DNA of 64,000 nt from contig NZ_CP041348.1 of NCBI RefSeq assembly GCF_009834365.1, forward strand, positions 926,501-990,500. The letters are read 5' to 3'. Source of the stretch: Komagataeibacter xylinus. Lineage in GTDB: Bacteria; Pseudomonadota; Alphaproteobacteria; Acetobacterales; Acetobacteraceae. Both the position numbers and the translations under genes were made by a program. Below, in pieces: positions 15,700-23,885 of this stretch. Within the stretch, counting starts at the first letter, position 1. Every line of letters starts with the position of its first letter. The notes below the pieces were generated by a model. The model did not search any database. It saw nothing but the letters and a program-made list of their open reading frames with translations, and was not told where the DNA came from.

Positions 15700-17379
15700 T
15701 CAGCGCTCGATGGGGCGGTACTTGATGCGGCTCGGCTCGGTCGCATCCGGGCCAAGGCGGCGGCGCTTGTCTTCCTCATAGGCCTGGAAGTTACCCTCGA
15801 ACCATTCCACGTGGCTGTCGCCCTCAAAGGCGAGGATGTGGGTGGCCAGACGGTCAAGGAACCAGCGGTCATGGCTGATGATGACCGCACAGCCCGCGAA
15901 TTCGGCCAGGGCATCCTCCAGCGCGCGCAGCGTATCGACATCAAGGTCGTTGGTCGGCTCATCGAGCAGGATCACGTTGCTTTCCTGCCGCAGCATCTTG
16001 GCAAGGTGCACACGGTTGCGCTCACCACCCGAGAGCACGCCCACCTTCTTCTGCTGGTCCGCGCCCTTGAAGTTGAAGGCGCCGACATAAGCGCGCGACG
16101 GCACGGCGCGCTTGCCAAGGTAGATCACGTCGGTCCCGCCGGAGATTTCCTCCCACACGGTCTTGTCGTCATCGAGGCTGAAGCGCGACTGGTCCACATA
16201 GCCGAGCTTGACCGTGTCACCAATGGTCAGCTTGCCGCTATCAGGCGTTTCCTGCCCCATGATCATCTTGAACAGGGTGGATTTACCCGCGCCATTCGGC
16301 CCGATCACGCCCACGATGCCGCCCGGCGGCAGCTTGAAGTTCAGGTCATCGATCAGCAGGCGGTTGCCAAAGCCCTTGCGCAGGTCCTCGGCCTCGATCA
16401 CCGTGCTGCCAAGGCGGGGCCCGGGCGGAATGACGATATCGGCAACGCCATTCGCCTTCTCGTTGTTCTGGGCCAGCATTTCCTCATAACGCGCGATACG
16501 CGACTTGCTCTTGGCCTGACGGGCCTTGGGCGAGGAGCCGATCCATTCCTGCTCGGCGGCAAGGGCGCGCTGGCGTGCGCTCTCTTCCTTTTCCTCCTGC
16601 GCCAGGCGCTTGCGCTTCTGGGTCAGCCAGGAGGAATAGTTGCCCTCGAACGGATAGCCACGGCCACGCTCGAGTTCCAAAATCCAGTTGGTGACGTTAT
16701 CGAGGAAGTAACGGTCATGGGTAATGACCATCACGGTGCCTTCGTAGTCACGCAGCGTCTTTTCCAGCCACGATACGCTCTCGGCATCAAGGTGGTTGGT
16801 CGGCTCATCGAGCAGCAGCAGGTCGGGCTTTTCAAGCAGCAGGCGGCACAGCGCCACGCGGCGGCGCTCACCACCGGAAAGCTTTTCCACGGGGCTGTCA
16901 GCGGGCGGGCAGCGCAGGGCCTCGAGTGCAATCTCGAGCTTGCGGTCGAGTTCCCAGCCATCGCCGGCGTCGATCACTTCCTGCAGTTCGGCCTGTTCGG
17001 CCAGCAGGGTGTTCATTTCATCATCGGACATGGGCTCGGCGAACTTCATCGAGATCTCGTTGAAGCGGTCCACGGCCTTTTTCAGCTCGCCAAAGCCCAG
17101 CGCCACGTTCTCGCCAACCGTCAGGCTCTCGTCGAGCTTGGGTTCCTGCTCGAGATAGCCCACGCGCGCGCCCTCGGCCGCCCATGCCTCGCCGCCGAAT
17201 TCCTTTTCCACGCCGGCCATGATCTTGAGCAGCGTCGATTTACCGGCACCGTTGACGCCAAGCACGCCAATCTTGACGCCGGGCAGGAAGGACAGGGTGA
17301 TGCCCTTGAAGACCTCACGCCCACCCGGATACGCCTTGGTCAGGTCCTTCATCACATAGACATATTGCGTGGCGGCCAT
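15700..17379 (-). CDS. ettA: ABC-F protein EttA, energy-dependent translational throttle
   Basis: The 559-residue protein has two ABC ATPase domains and no membrane segment: Walker A GVNGAGKST and GPNGAGKST, signatures LSGGERRRVAL and LSGGERNRVHL, Walker B LLLLDEPTNHLD and VILLDEPTNDLD. Between them lies the charged linker (LTQKRKRLAQEEKEESARQ). Length and the N-terminal MAATQYVYVMKDLTKAYP match EttA. It binds the ribosomal E site and tunes elongation to the ATP/ADP ratio. The start at 17379 has AGGAG at good spacing; the frame continues 43 codons upstream without a better signal. Confidence 0.95.
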   Translation of the reverse strand: MAATQYVYVMKDLTKAYPGGREVFKGITLSFLPGVKIGVLGVNGAGKSTLLKIMAGVEKEFGGEAWAAEGARVGYLEQEPKLDESLTVGENVALGFGELKKAVDRFNEISMKFAEPMSDDEMNTLLAEQAELQEVIDAGDGWELDRKLEIALEALRCPPADSPVEKLSGGERRRVALCRLLLEKPDLLLLDEPTNHLDAESVSWLEKTLRDYEGTVMVITHDRYFLDNVTNWILELERGRGYPFEGNYSSWLTQKRKRLAQEEKEESARQRALAAEQEWIGSSPKARQAKSKSRIARYEEMLAQNNEKANGVADIVIPPGPRLGSTVIEAEDLRKGFGNRLLIDDLNFKLPPGGIVGVIGPNGAGKSTLFKMIMGQETPDSGKLTIGDTVKLGYVDQSRFSLDDDKTVWEEISGGTDVIYLGKRAVPSRAYVGAFNFKGADQQKKVGVLSGGERNRVHLAKMLRQESNVILLDEPTNDLDVDTLRALEDALAEFAGCAVIISHDRWFLDRLATHILAFEGDSHVEWFEGNFQAYEEDKRRRLGPDATEPSRIKYRPIER

Positions 17380-17477
17380 GACGGTCGGCTCCTGATAAAC
17401 TGATGAGAAAATGGTCAAGTCACCGCACGGCGTGAGCTGCATCGGGGCATGCCCGCCGTGCCGCATGCTGAAAAGCC

Positions 17478-17551
17478 TGCGCCCGGCAGGACTTGAACCC
17501 GCAACCAAGCCGTTATGAGCGGCCCGCTCTAACCAATTGAGCTACGGGCGC
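17478..17551 (-). tRNA. tRNA-Ile with CAU anticodon (lysidine-modified type)
   Basis: A complete 74-base cloverleaf is seen: acceptor GCGCCCG/CGGGCGC with discriminator A, D-arm GCTC...GAGC, anticodon stem GGCCG/CGGCT with loop CTCATAA (anticodon CAT), and T-arm GCGGG-TTCAAGT-CCTGC. The CTCATAA loop and following TTGGTTGC variable region resemble the minor tRNA-Ile(k2CAU) reading AUA rather than elongator Met; initiator features are absent. CCA is not encoded (the next bases are GGC) and must be added. The Ile/Met distinction is a judgement by similarity. Confidence 0.88.
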
Positions 17552-17813
17552 GCAGGCAGCCCCTGATCTCGCGCATGTCGCGGGATTTGGCAAGATCAAC
17601 GTGCCTTTTTGTGCGTAATTTTTTCCGCGGCACGGGCAACATTGCCATAAAAAAAACAGGTTCATGATCTGGCTCATGGTTGGCCGCCCTGCCACGGAAC
17701 ATGACTTGCACAGGAAACGCGGGCAGATATACCGTCATGCCCCGTTAATTCATGCCGCTCCGCTCCGGGGTGGCTCTTAACACACATACAGGCAGCAGGA
17801 GGCCTGAACAGCA

Positions 17814-18341
17814 ATGGACGTATCAAAGATTTCCCCCGGCAAGGACGTACCCAACGACATCAACGTCGTGATCGAAATTCCGCAGGGTTCAGGCGTCAAA
17901 TACGAGATCGACAAGGATAGCGGCGCGCTGGTGGTGGACCGCATCCTGTTCACGCCCATGGTCTATCCGGCGGCCTATGGCTTCATTCCCAACACGCTGG
18001 CCGCCGATGGCGACCCGACCGACGCGCTGGTGCTGATGCCCGCCGCCGTGGTGCCGGGCGTTGTGGTACGTGCGCGCCCCATCGGCGTGCTGCGCATGGA
18101 AGACGAGAGCGGCCAGGACGAGAAGATCATCTGCGTGCCGCACGACAAGGTGCACCCGTACTATTCCAACGTGGAAAAGCTCGAGGATCTGCCCGAGATC
18201 GTGCTCAAGGAGATCGAGCACTTCTTCACCCGCTACAAGGACCTGGAAAAGGGCAAGTGGGTCAAGGTTGCAGGCTGGGCCGACAAGAAGGTTGCGGGCG
18301 AAGTGATCCTTGAATCCGTCAAGGCCGTCGCTGGCAAGTAA
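17814..18341 (+). CDS. ppa: Inorganic pyrophosphatase (family I)
   Basis: The 175-residue enzyme shows the soluble pyrophosphatase core: VIEIPQGSGVKYEIDKDSGALVVDR, YPAAYGFIPNTLAADGDPTDALVLMP (the metal-binding DGDPTD) and the later EDESGQDEKIICVPHDKVHP. It splits pyrophosphate with Mg2+, pulling biosynthetic reactions forward. AGGAGG precedes the ATG by about 11 bases. Length matches the E. coli enzyme. It is followed after 10 bases by a structured repeat and is convergent with the glycosyltransferase operon. Confidence 0.97.
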   Translation: MDVSKISPGKDVPNDINVVIEIPQGSGVKYEIDKDSGALVVDRILFTPMVYPAAYGFIPNTLAADGDPTDALVLMPAAVVPGVVVRARPIGVLRMEDESGQDEKIICVPHDKVHPYYSNVEKLEDLPEIVLKEIEHFFTRYKDLEKGKWVKVAGWADKKVAGEVILESVKAVAGK

Positions 18342-18351
18342 GACGACCGAT

Positions 18352-18433
18352 AAAAGTTTTTGGTGAAGCTTTTTTCAAAAAGCTTCGAAAAACGCCGCCT
18401 TTTTGAAAAAAGGCGGCCCCCAAAAACTTTTAT
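18352..18433 (+). repeat. Dispersed double-hairpin repeat, copy 4
   Basis: This is a near-consensus copy. It has left arm AAAAGTTTTTGGTG, perfect hairpin AAGCTTTTTTCAAAAAGCTT, spacer GAAAAAC, perfect hairpin GCCGCC ... GGCGGC and right arm CCCCCAAAAACTTTTAT. It sits between convergent stops, 10 bases after ppa and 11 before the GT4 gene. Confidence 0.95.
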
Positions 18434-18444
18434 CCCCTTAATAT

Positions 18445-19692
18445 TCAGGCGGCATTGGTCAGCCTGCTGCCACCATGGGTCAGTTCCCCGATCAGCCGGT
18501 GGTAGCCCGCCATGTAGTCCTGCATGGCCAGCGTTTTTACGGCATGGGCGCGGACATTGGCCCGCAGCCTTGCCGCAAACCTTTCATCTTCCAGCAGTTC
18601 CACCACGCCCTGCGCAATACGCCGTGGCGCGAGGAAGGGCACAAGCCGCGCGGTGCGGCCATCTTGCAGGAATTCCTCCACCGGCGCGGTCTGGCTGCCC
18701 ACGATCGCGCAGCCACAGGCCATGGCCTCACGCAATGACCATGACGCCACAAACGGGTATGTCAGATAGACATGCGCGTCCGATCGCTGCAGCAGGCGGC
18801 GGAAATCATCATATTTCACCCTTCCCGCAAAATGCACGCGCCGCATGTCCAGCACGCTGCCGAGTTCGGCCAGCATATGCTGCCGCCATGTCTGCCCGCC
18901 CGGAGCGGGGGCGCCGTAGCTGACCCCATCGCCACCCACCAGCACCACCCGCGCATCGGGTCGCGCCCGCAAAATATGGGGCAGCGCGCGCATGAACATA
19001 TGAAACCCCCGATACGGTTCAAGGTCACGCGCAACATAGGTGACCAGTTTCTCGCCGGGCTGCACCACCACATTGCCCAACGTGAAGGGGCGCAGGCGGG
19101 CCTGCGGGTCCGGGGCGCATTCTTGCAGGTCCACCCCTTCGGGCAGCAGGGTCAGGCGCGGGCGCGCCCAGTCAGGATAGGTTGCGTGCTGGAAGCGCGT
19201 GGGCGTATGCCCCCATCCCGGCAGGGCCAGGGCAAGCAGGTTGAGCGTATTGCGGGCACGGATGAGCGGCGCCACATCGCTGGCGGGCGCGAATTCAGGG
19301 TCAAAGCCCACATCCAGCCCGGTGGGATGATAGAAGAACTCGTAATAACCCAGCAGCGGCACGCCGGGATACACATCGGGCAGGTCCAGCATCTCGCCCC
19401 AGCCATGGTGGCCGATAATGATGTCGGGTACATAGCCCAGATCCCGCAGGGTGCGTGCCGCCTGCGCCACTGCCGCCGCGCGCTGCATGGCCCGGGCGAG
19501 TTCCGCCACCGGCCCCGGCGCGGCCAGTTCCGGCGCGGGCGGCAGGCGGTAGGCCACCCGGCGCACGCCCGCCATGTGGGATGTTCCTGATTCGCTGATG
19601 AAAATGATCTCGTTGCCGCCCTGCCCCCGCAGGTCGCGCAGCAGGTGCAGGAACTGGGCGGGAAAATTCTGGTGCACGAAGAGGTATTTCAT
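18445..19692 (-). CDS. Family 4 glycosyltransferase, last gene of the secretion/glycosylation operon
   Basis: The 415-residue protein has a GT-B fold. The N-terminal domain starts MKYLFVHQNFPAQFLHLLR. The C-terminal nucleotide-sugar domain holds VTYVARDLEPYRGFHMFMRALPHI, VHFAGRVKYDDFRRLLQRSDAHVYLTYPF and the E-x7-E-like SWSLREAMACGCAIVGS. It should be a retaining transferase acting in the cytoplasm. GGGAGGG precedes the chosen ATG at 19692. It starts 23 bases after the stop of the ChW-like gene, so it shares the operon. Sugar and acceptor are not decidable; the context suggests a protein or glycan exported by the adjacent type I system. Confidence 0.85.
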   Translation of the reverse strand: MKYLFVHQNFPAQFLHLLRDLRGQGGNEIIFISESGTSHMAGVRRVAYRLPPAPELAAPGPVAELARAMQRAAAVAQAARTLRDLGYVPDIIIGHHGWGEMLDLPDVYPGVPLLGYYEFFYHPTGLDVGFDPEFAPASDVAPLIRARNTLNLLALALPGWGHTPTRFQHATYPDWARPRLTLLPEGVDLQECAPDPQARLRPFTLGNVVVQPGEKLVTYVARDLEPYRGFHMFMRALPHILRARPDARVVLVGGDGVSYGAPAPGGQTWRQHMLAELGSVLDMRRVHFAGRVKYDDFRRLLQRSDAHVYLTYPFVASWSLREAMACGCAIVGSQTAPVEEFLQDGRTARLVPFLAPRRIAQGVVELLEDERFAARLRANVRAHAVKTLAMQDYMAGYHRLIGELTHGGSRLTNAA

Positions 19693-19714
19693 GCAGCCCT
19701 CCCGCCGCCTGCGC

Positions 19715-20860
19715 TCATGAACCGGCCAGCACGCCGGGCCTGCGGGGTGCCGCACCCCTGCGGCGGGGCGACCGGGCGGGCGCTGCCGCGCCGCCGGGCT
19801 TGCGGTGCCACCACGGCACGGGCCGGTCCGGGCTGGCCTGCGTCTGCGCCTTCTGCTTCATCTTTTCAGGCGGTGTATTGTCACCCACGGCCTCTACCGC
19901 GTCGGGTGGCTCGCGCCGTCGCTGCGGCGGCACACGCCTGCCCCGCCTGACCCGCCCCACAGGCAACGCGGGGGCTACGGGCGGGGCCAGCGCATCAAGC
20001 ACCTGATCTTCCATGCAGGCATCGCCCTGCGCCGGGGCAGGCGGTCGAACCGGAGTCCGGGGCTGCATCACCACGCGAAAGGCCTCGAGCGGGGCCTGCG
20101 TCGTAGCCATGACCGGCGCATCCGCCACCGGCCCAATGCGGCTGCCATCGATAAAGCTGGCCTCCACCTGGCATTCATAGGCCTGGGCCGCCGCCCCCTT
20201 CAGCCGCACGCGCAGGCCGAGCAGAGGCAGCGCCATGCCCCGGCTGCCGCAATATTCGCCGCCGCCCGCCCACGGCGAGAACCAGTCCTGCCCCAGTATG
20301 GCCTGATATTCGAGATCGGTCGGAGCCACGCCGGGGGCGGGCTGGATGGCAAACCCCTCCAGCCAGTGCCCGCTCCCGCTTTCGCCCATCCACGCGCCAA
20401 GCTCTGCCTTTACATCGCCCCGGTGCTGGATATGGGCCATCATGCCCCCTGCTGGCGGCGCAGTTGCGGCCTGCGCCACCCGTGCCGGTTGGGCTGCAGC
20501 AGGCGGGGCCGAAGCCGTGCCGCCGAGGCGGACAATCTTCAGGACAGGCAGTTCACCGGGCGCGTCGTGATCGCGATAGGTGGTGACCAGCACCCCGCCC
20601 CCGCCTGCTGGCACCATGACCAGCGCCGCCCCTCCGCTCGCCCCGATCCAGCCCTGCGCGTCAAAGGTGCTGACCCGCACCCCGTCGGTGCCCGGCGGAG
20701 CGCTGACGCGCATGCCCGTCAGTTTCCCGAAGCGCGCTGGAGCCGTGAGGGCAGCATGAAACAGGCAGTACAGCCCTGCATCCAGCCGCATGAGCCGTGC
20801 CGTGGCCTGCACGGTATCGGGTTTTGCCACGGGTGCGGGTTCGCTTGCAGTCTGCATCAT
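19715..20860 (-). CDS. Protein with three ChW-like repeats and a basic Pro/Arg-rich tail
   Basis: The 381-residue product (start at MMQTASEP after a GGAG-type site) has no signal peptide. Residues about 15-110 form a Gly-rich beta-like domain (DAQGWIGASGGAALVMVPAGG). Three consecutive units of about 40 residues follow: one near HIQHRGD...WLEGFAI, one near LEYQAILGQDWFSPW...LGLRV, one near YECQVEASF...LEAFRVV. Each has aromatic Trp/Tyr and Gly positions and ends in a hydrophobic L-x-G/A-F/L-x-V. This resembles the clostridial hydrophobic W (ChW) repeat, an inference by eye. The last 90 residues are Pro/Arg-rich. The role is unknown; it lies between two glycosyltransferases. Confidence 0.62.
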   Translation of the reverse strand: MMQTASEPAPVAKPDTVQATARLMRLDAGLYCLFHAALTAPARFGKLTGMRVSAPPGTDGVRVSTFDAQGWIGASGGAALVMVPAGGGGVLVTTYRDHDAPGELPVLKIVRLGGTASAPPAAAQPARVAQAATAPPAGGMMAHIQHRGDVKAELGAWMGESGSGHWLEGFAIQPAPGVAPTDLEYQAILGQDWFSPWAGGGEYCGSRGMALPLLGLRVRLKGAAAQAYECQVEASFIDGSRIGPVADAPVMATTQAPLEAFRVVMQPRTPVRPPAPAQGDACMEDQVLDALAPPVAPALPVGRVRRGRRVPPQRRREPPDAVEAVGDNTPPEKMKQKAQTQASPDRPVPWWHRKPGGAAAPARSPRRRGAAPRRPGVLAGS

Positions 20861-20939
20861 GGCCGCTCCACCCGGACGGGGGACGGCACGGGCGCACGGA
20901 CAGGGGCGGGATAGGTCAAGGCGGGCCTCTTGCAACGGG

Positions 20940-23885
20940 TCAGGAACACGCCGGGCGTGCAACGTCATGCCCGGCCTGTGCATAAGACAGCAAAAACGTA
21001 TTCAATTGGTGAACGGGCAGCCCCAGCGGCACGCAGGCTCCCCGCCCCGTGGCGCGGATGCGCTGCGCAATGGTACCGATATCAAACGCCACGGCCCGCA
21101 GCCCCGCCCGCCATAGCAAGGTGAGCGTGAAGCACCATGTCTCGGGCCACAGCGCGGGCATAAGGCCCACATCACCCGCGCAGCCGCGCACCAGCGCCAG
21201 GCCATCTGCTTCATCATAATGGCCGGTTATGAACACGCGGCCCGTTTCCAGCAGGGCGGCGTCATCCGCCGTGTGGCCCACCACCACGAATTCCAGCGGC
21301 AGGTCGCGCGCGCGCGCATCCGTGGCCGCCGCGAGCACGATGGCATAACCTTTTTCCAGCCCGATCCCGCCCACGATCACCACCCGGCAGCGCTCATTGC
21401 GTGGTGGCAGGCCAGTAGCGGCGGGTGTGGCATCCCGCGCGGCAAATTGCGGCAGGGACAGCGCAGGGCCATCATCTTCCAGCGCCTGCATATGCGGCGT
21501 GACATGGGGAAAATACCGGCCCAGCCGCAGGGCAACCTCCGCCGAGGGCACGATCACCCGCCGCGCACCGGCGAGTTCACGGGCCGTGTCATGACGCAGG
21601 CGCGTCACATCGCGCTCGCCCACCACGGAGCCGAGCACGCCCACGCAGGCCGCACATCCCGCCGCATCGGGCTCGCCGCAATACCGCCCCGCAGGCCCCA
21701 CCAAGGTGACGCGCGGGCACAGCCCGGCATAGTCATGCACGTAATATTCATAGGGCAGCGCCAGCACCTGGCACAAAGCCCGCGCGCGCGCATCGTGGCC
21801 CAGTTGGTGATGGATCTCGATCTGGCCTACGCCCAGCGCGCGCAGCAGGGCCACAAGGGCTGCTTCCTGCGCGGGCCAGGCAAAATGCAGATCGGGCCAG
21901 TCGGCGTCGGGCCTGCCATCGCGCAGCACGAACCCTTCGGGCGTGGGGTCGAGCACGACTGGCAACCGCCCCGCCGCCAGCCAGAGCCGTGCCCGCGCCC
22001 GCACCACGCGCGCCACGCCGCCGCCTTCACCATGGCTGACCAGCAGAACCGCCCCTGCCAGCCCTGCCGCAACCGTACCCCGGCACCACACCAGAACCGA
22101 CAGCCGGTGCCGTGCCGCCCGCAGCGGATCGGCTGCAATATGGGCTGCCACCAGCGCATCATAACCGGGAAAGAGCCGGTTCAGAATCCAGATATTGCGC
22201 CGCAGCAGGTCAGCCCGCGCACTGGCAAACGATACGCCCCCCACATGCCCCACAAATGCGCCCACCGCCGCCTGGTGCCGCCACCCACCCAGACGCGCGC
22301 GCATGCAGAAATCATTTTCCTCCCCATAGCCCCGGCCAAACAGTTCGGGGCGGAAAGGGCCGGTCTGGCGCAGGCAGTCATGGCGGATGAACATGCAGAA
22401 GCCATGCGCGGTGGGAATCTCCACATCCTGCCCGCCATTGGCCCGCCTTGCCGCTGCCATCAGGCGCCGCACCGCCGCAAGGCCGCCCACCAGCGGGGCG
22501 GGACGGGCGGGGTCAGGCCATGTGAGAATGGTGGCATCGTTGGAAAGGGGCGAGACGGTGCCCGTATCGGCGCGGGCATAGGCTACATGCCGCATTTCCT
22601 CCAGCCAGCCCGGTGCCACCAGTGTGTCGCTGTTGAGCAGCACCACGTCACAGCCCGCCGCATCCGCCAGCGCGGTGCAGACCGCCGCCGGGTAGCCCTG
22701 GTTGCGGGCATGCCGGCGCAGCACGATACGCCCCTGCCCTGCCAGCGCATCCAGCGCACGGGCCAGATCAGGGTCCGGGGTGGCGTCATCCACCACCATG
22801 ACCTCGGTGGTGGCATGTGCCGGCGCGACAAGGCTGGCCAGCACGCTGTCGAGACAGGCCAGCGTGGCTGCCCGGTCGGCATAGACCGGAATGACCACCC
22901 GGCAGCGCGGGGCGCACGGCGGCACGCGCACCGGTGCCGTGCCACGGCCGCGCATGGCGGGAAAGACAGGCCGCGCTGCGGGCAGCCCGATGGGCAGGGG
23001 CGAGCCGATCAGATCCTGCCCATCGGGCCGCACGACCCGCACGCTGCCGGCTGAAGCCATGGCCGGCCACGGTACATGAAACGTCCAGACCGGCAGGCCG
23101 GGGCCTGCCGCGCTGTCCTGTCGGCCCACCTTGCCGCGCCTGAGCGTGAGGGCGCGCCTGCCCCGTGCATCAATCAGGTGCAGCACCGGGCGGCGATCGG
23201 GGCAGGCAGGCATCAAGGCCCAGCCTGCCAGCCCGTGATCATCGGGCCACATGGCACCAAGCGTGGCGCATAAGGTCGCGCGGTCAGGGCGACCGCCGAG
23301 CAGCACGGTGCCCGCATGGCGCACCACGATCTCGCGCCCATGCCGCCAGTGCGGGGGGAGTGGCGTGCTGCCGCCCGGTTGCGCCGGGCAGGGCTGGCCA
23401 TCAAGCCGGATTTCAGGCAGGGCACGAACAGGCAGCGCGCCCCAGTGCAGCACGCCATCGGGGTCAAGCGCGCACCAGCCGGGCTGCCCCGTGTGCTGGC
23501 ATATCAGCACCGCCGCGCGGTGCAGGTCGGGTTCGAAACCATAACGGCCAAAAAAGCGGTCAAGCGCCGCCGCCGCGCGGCTCCACGCCCCGGCACCGCA
23601 CAGGGCCAGCACCAGCAGTTTCAGCCCCGTGCGGAATTCCTGCCCGGCCATGAGCTGCTCGACCGCCTGCGCGGCCTGCATCGCCTGCCCTGCGCCCAGC
23701 AGCACCGCCGCCTGGGCAAAACGGACCGTCCGGTCGCCTGAGGCCATGCGGGCCGCACGCGCCATCCACGCTACGGCCTGCGCATGCTGGCCTGCCGCCG
23801 CCTGCCGCCAGGCCTGCCGCATGGCAGCACTCACTTCCACCTCCGGCACGCCATCAGGACCAGCGCGAGGCTGTCGCCTGGTCAT
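20940..23885 (-). CDS. Large two-domain glycosyltransferase (GT2 plus GT4-like)
   Basis: The start at 23885 overlaps the preceding Sel1 stop (ATGA), giving 981 residues. Residues 15-110 are helical and TPR-like. From about 320 a family 2 GT-A domain is clear: CRVVIPVYADRAATLACLDS, VMVVDDATPDPD, VVLLNSDTLVAPGWLEEM, and GYGEENDFCMRARLGGW. The last 370 residues form a GT-B-like module (VLLVSHGEGGGVARVV, EYYVHDYAGLCPR, VVIVGGIGLEKGYAIVLAAA), including a small Cys cluster (YCGEPDAAGCAACVG). Two fused transferases could build a disaccharide or extend a glycan. The gene is translationally coupled to the Sel1 gene and lies downstream of the type I exporter genes. Confidence 0.85.
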   Translation of the reverse strand: MTRRQPRAGPDGVPEVEVSAAMRQAWRQAAAGQHAQAVAWMARAARMASGDRTVRFAQAAVLLGAGQAMQAAQAVEQLMAGQEFRTGLKLLVLALCGAGAWSRAAAALDRFFGRYGFEPDLHRAAVLICQHTGQPGWCALDPDGVLHWGALPVRALPEIRLDGQPCPAQPGGSTPLPPHWRHGREIVVRHAGTVLLGGRPDRATLCATLGAMWPDDHGLAGWALMPACPDRRPVLHLIDARGRRALTLRRGKVGRQDSAAGPGLPVWTFHVPWPAMASAGSVRVVRPDGQDLIGSPLPIGLPAARPVFPAMRGRGTAPVRVPPCAPRCRVVIPVYADRAATLACLDSVLASLVAPAHATTEVMVVDDATPDPDLARALDALAGQGRIVLRRHARNQGYPAAVCTALADAAGCDVVLLNSDTLVAPGWLEEMRHVAYARADTGTVSPLSNDATILTWPDPARPAPLVGGLAAVRRLMAAARRANGGQDVEIPTAHGFCMFIRHDCLRQTGPFRPELFGRGYGEENDFCMRARLGGWRHQAAVGAFVGHVGGVSFASARADLLRRNIWILNRLFPGYDALVAAHIAADPLRAARHRLSVLVWCRGTVAAGLAGAVLLVSHGEGGGVARVVRARARLWLAAGRLPVVLDPTPEGFVLRDGRPDADWPDLHFAWPAQEAALVALLRALGVGQIEIHHQLGHDARARALCQVLALPYEYYVHDYAGLCPRVTLVGPAGRYCGEPDAAGCAACVGVLGSVVGERDVTRLRHDTARELAGARRVIVPSAEVALRLGRYFPHVTPHMQALEDDGPALSLPQFAARDATPAATGLPPRNERCRVVIVGGIGLEKGYAIVLAAATDARARDLPLEFVVVGHTADDAALLETGRVFITGHYDEADGLALVRGCAGDVGLMPALWPETWCFTLTLLWRAGLRAVAFDIGTIAQRIRATGRGACVPLGLPVHQLNTFLLSYAQAGHDVARPACS

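Noticed and set aside
15694..17403. 569-codon plus-strand frame
   Set aside because: Exact antisense of ettA; no family resemblance, and ettA has all ABC motifs.
21219..23054. 611-codon plus-strand frame
   Set aside because: Antisense of the large glycosyltransferase; composition is His/Arg/Gln-rich and no ribosome binding site is present.
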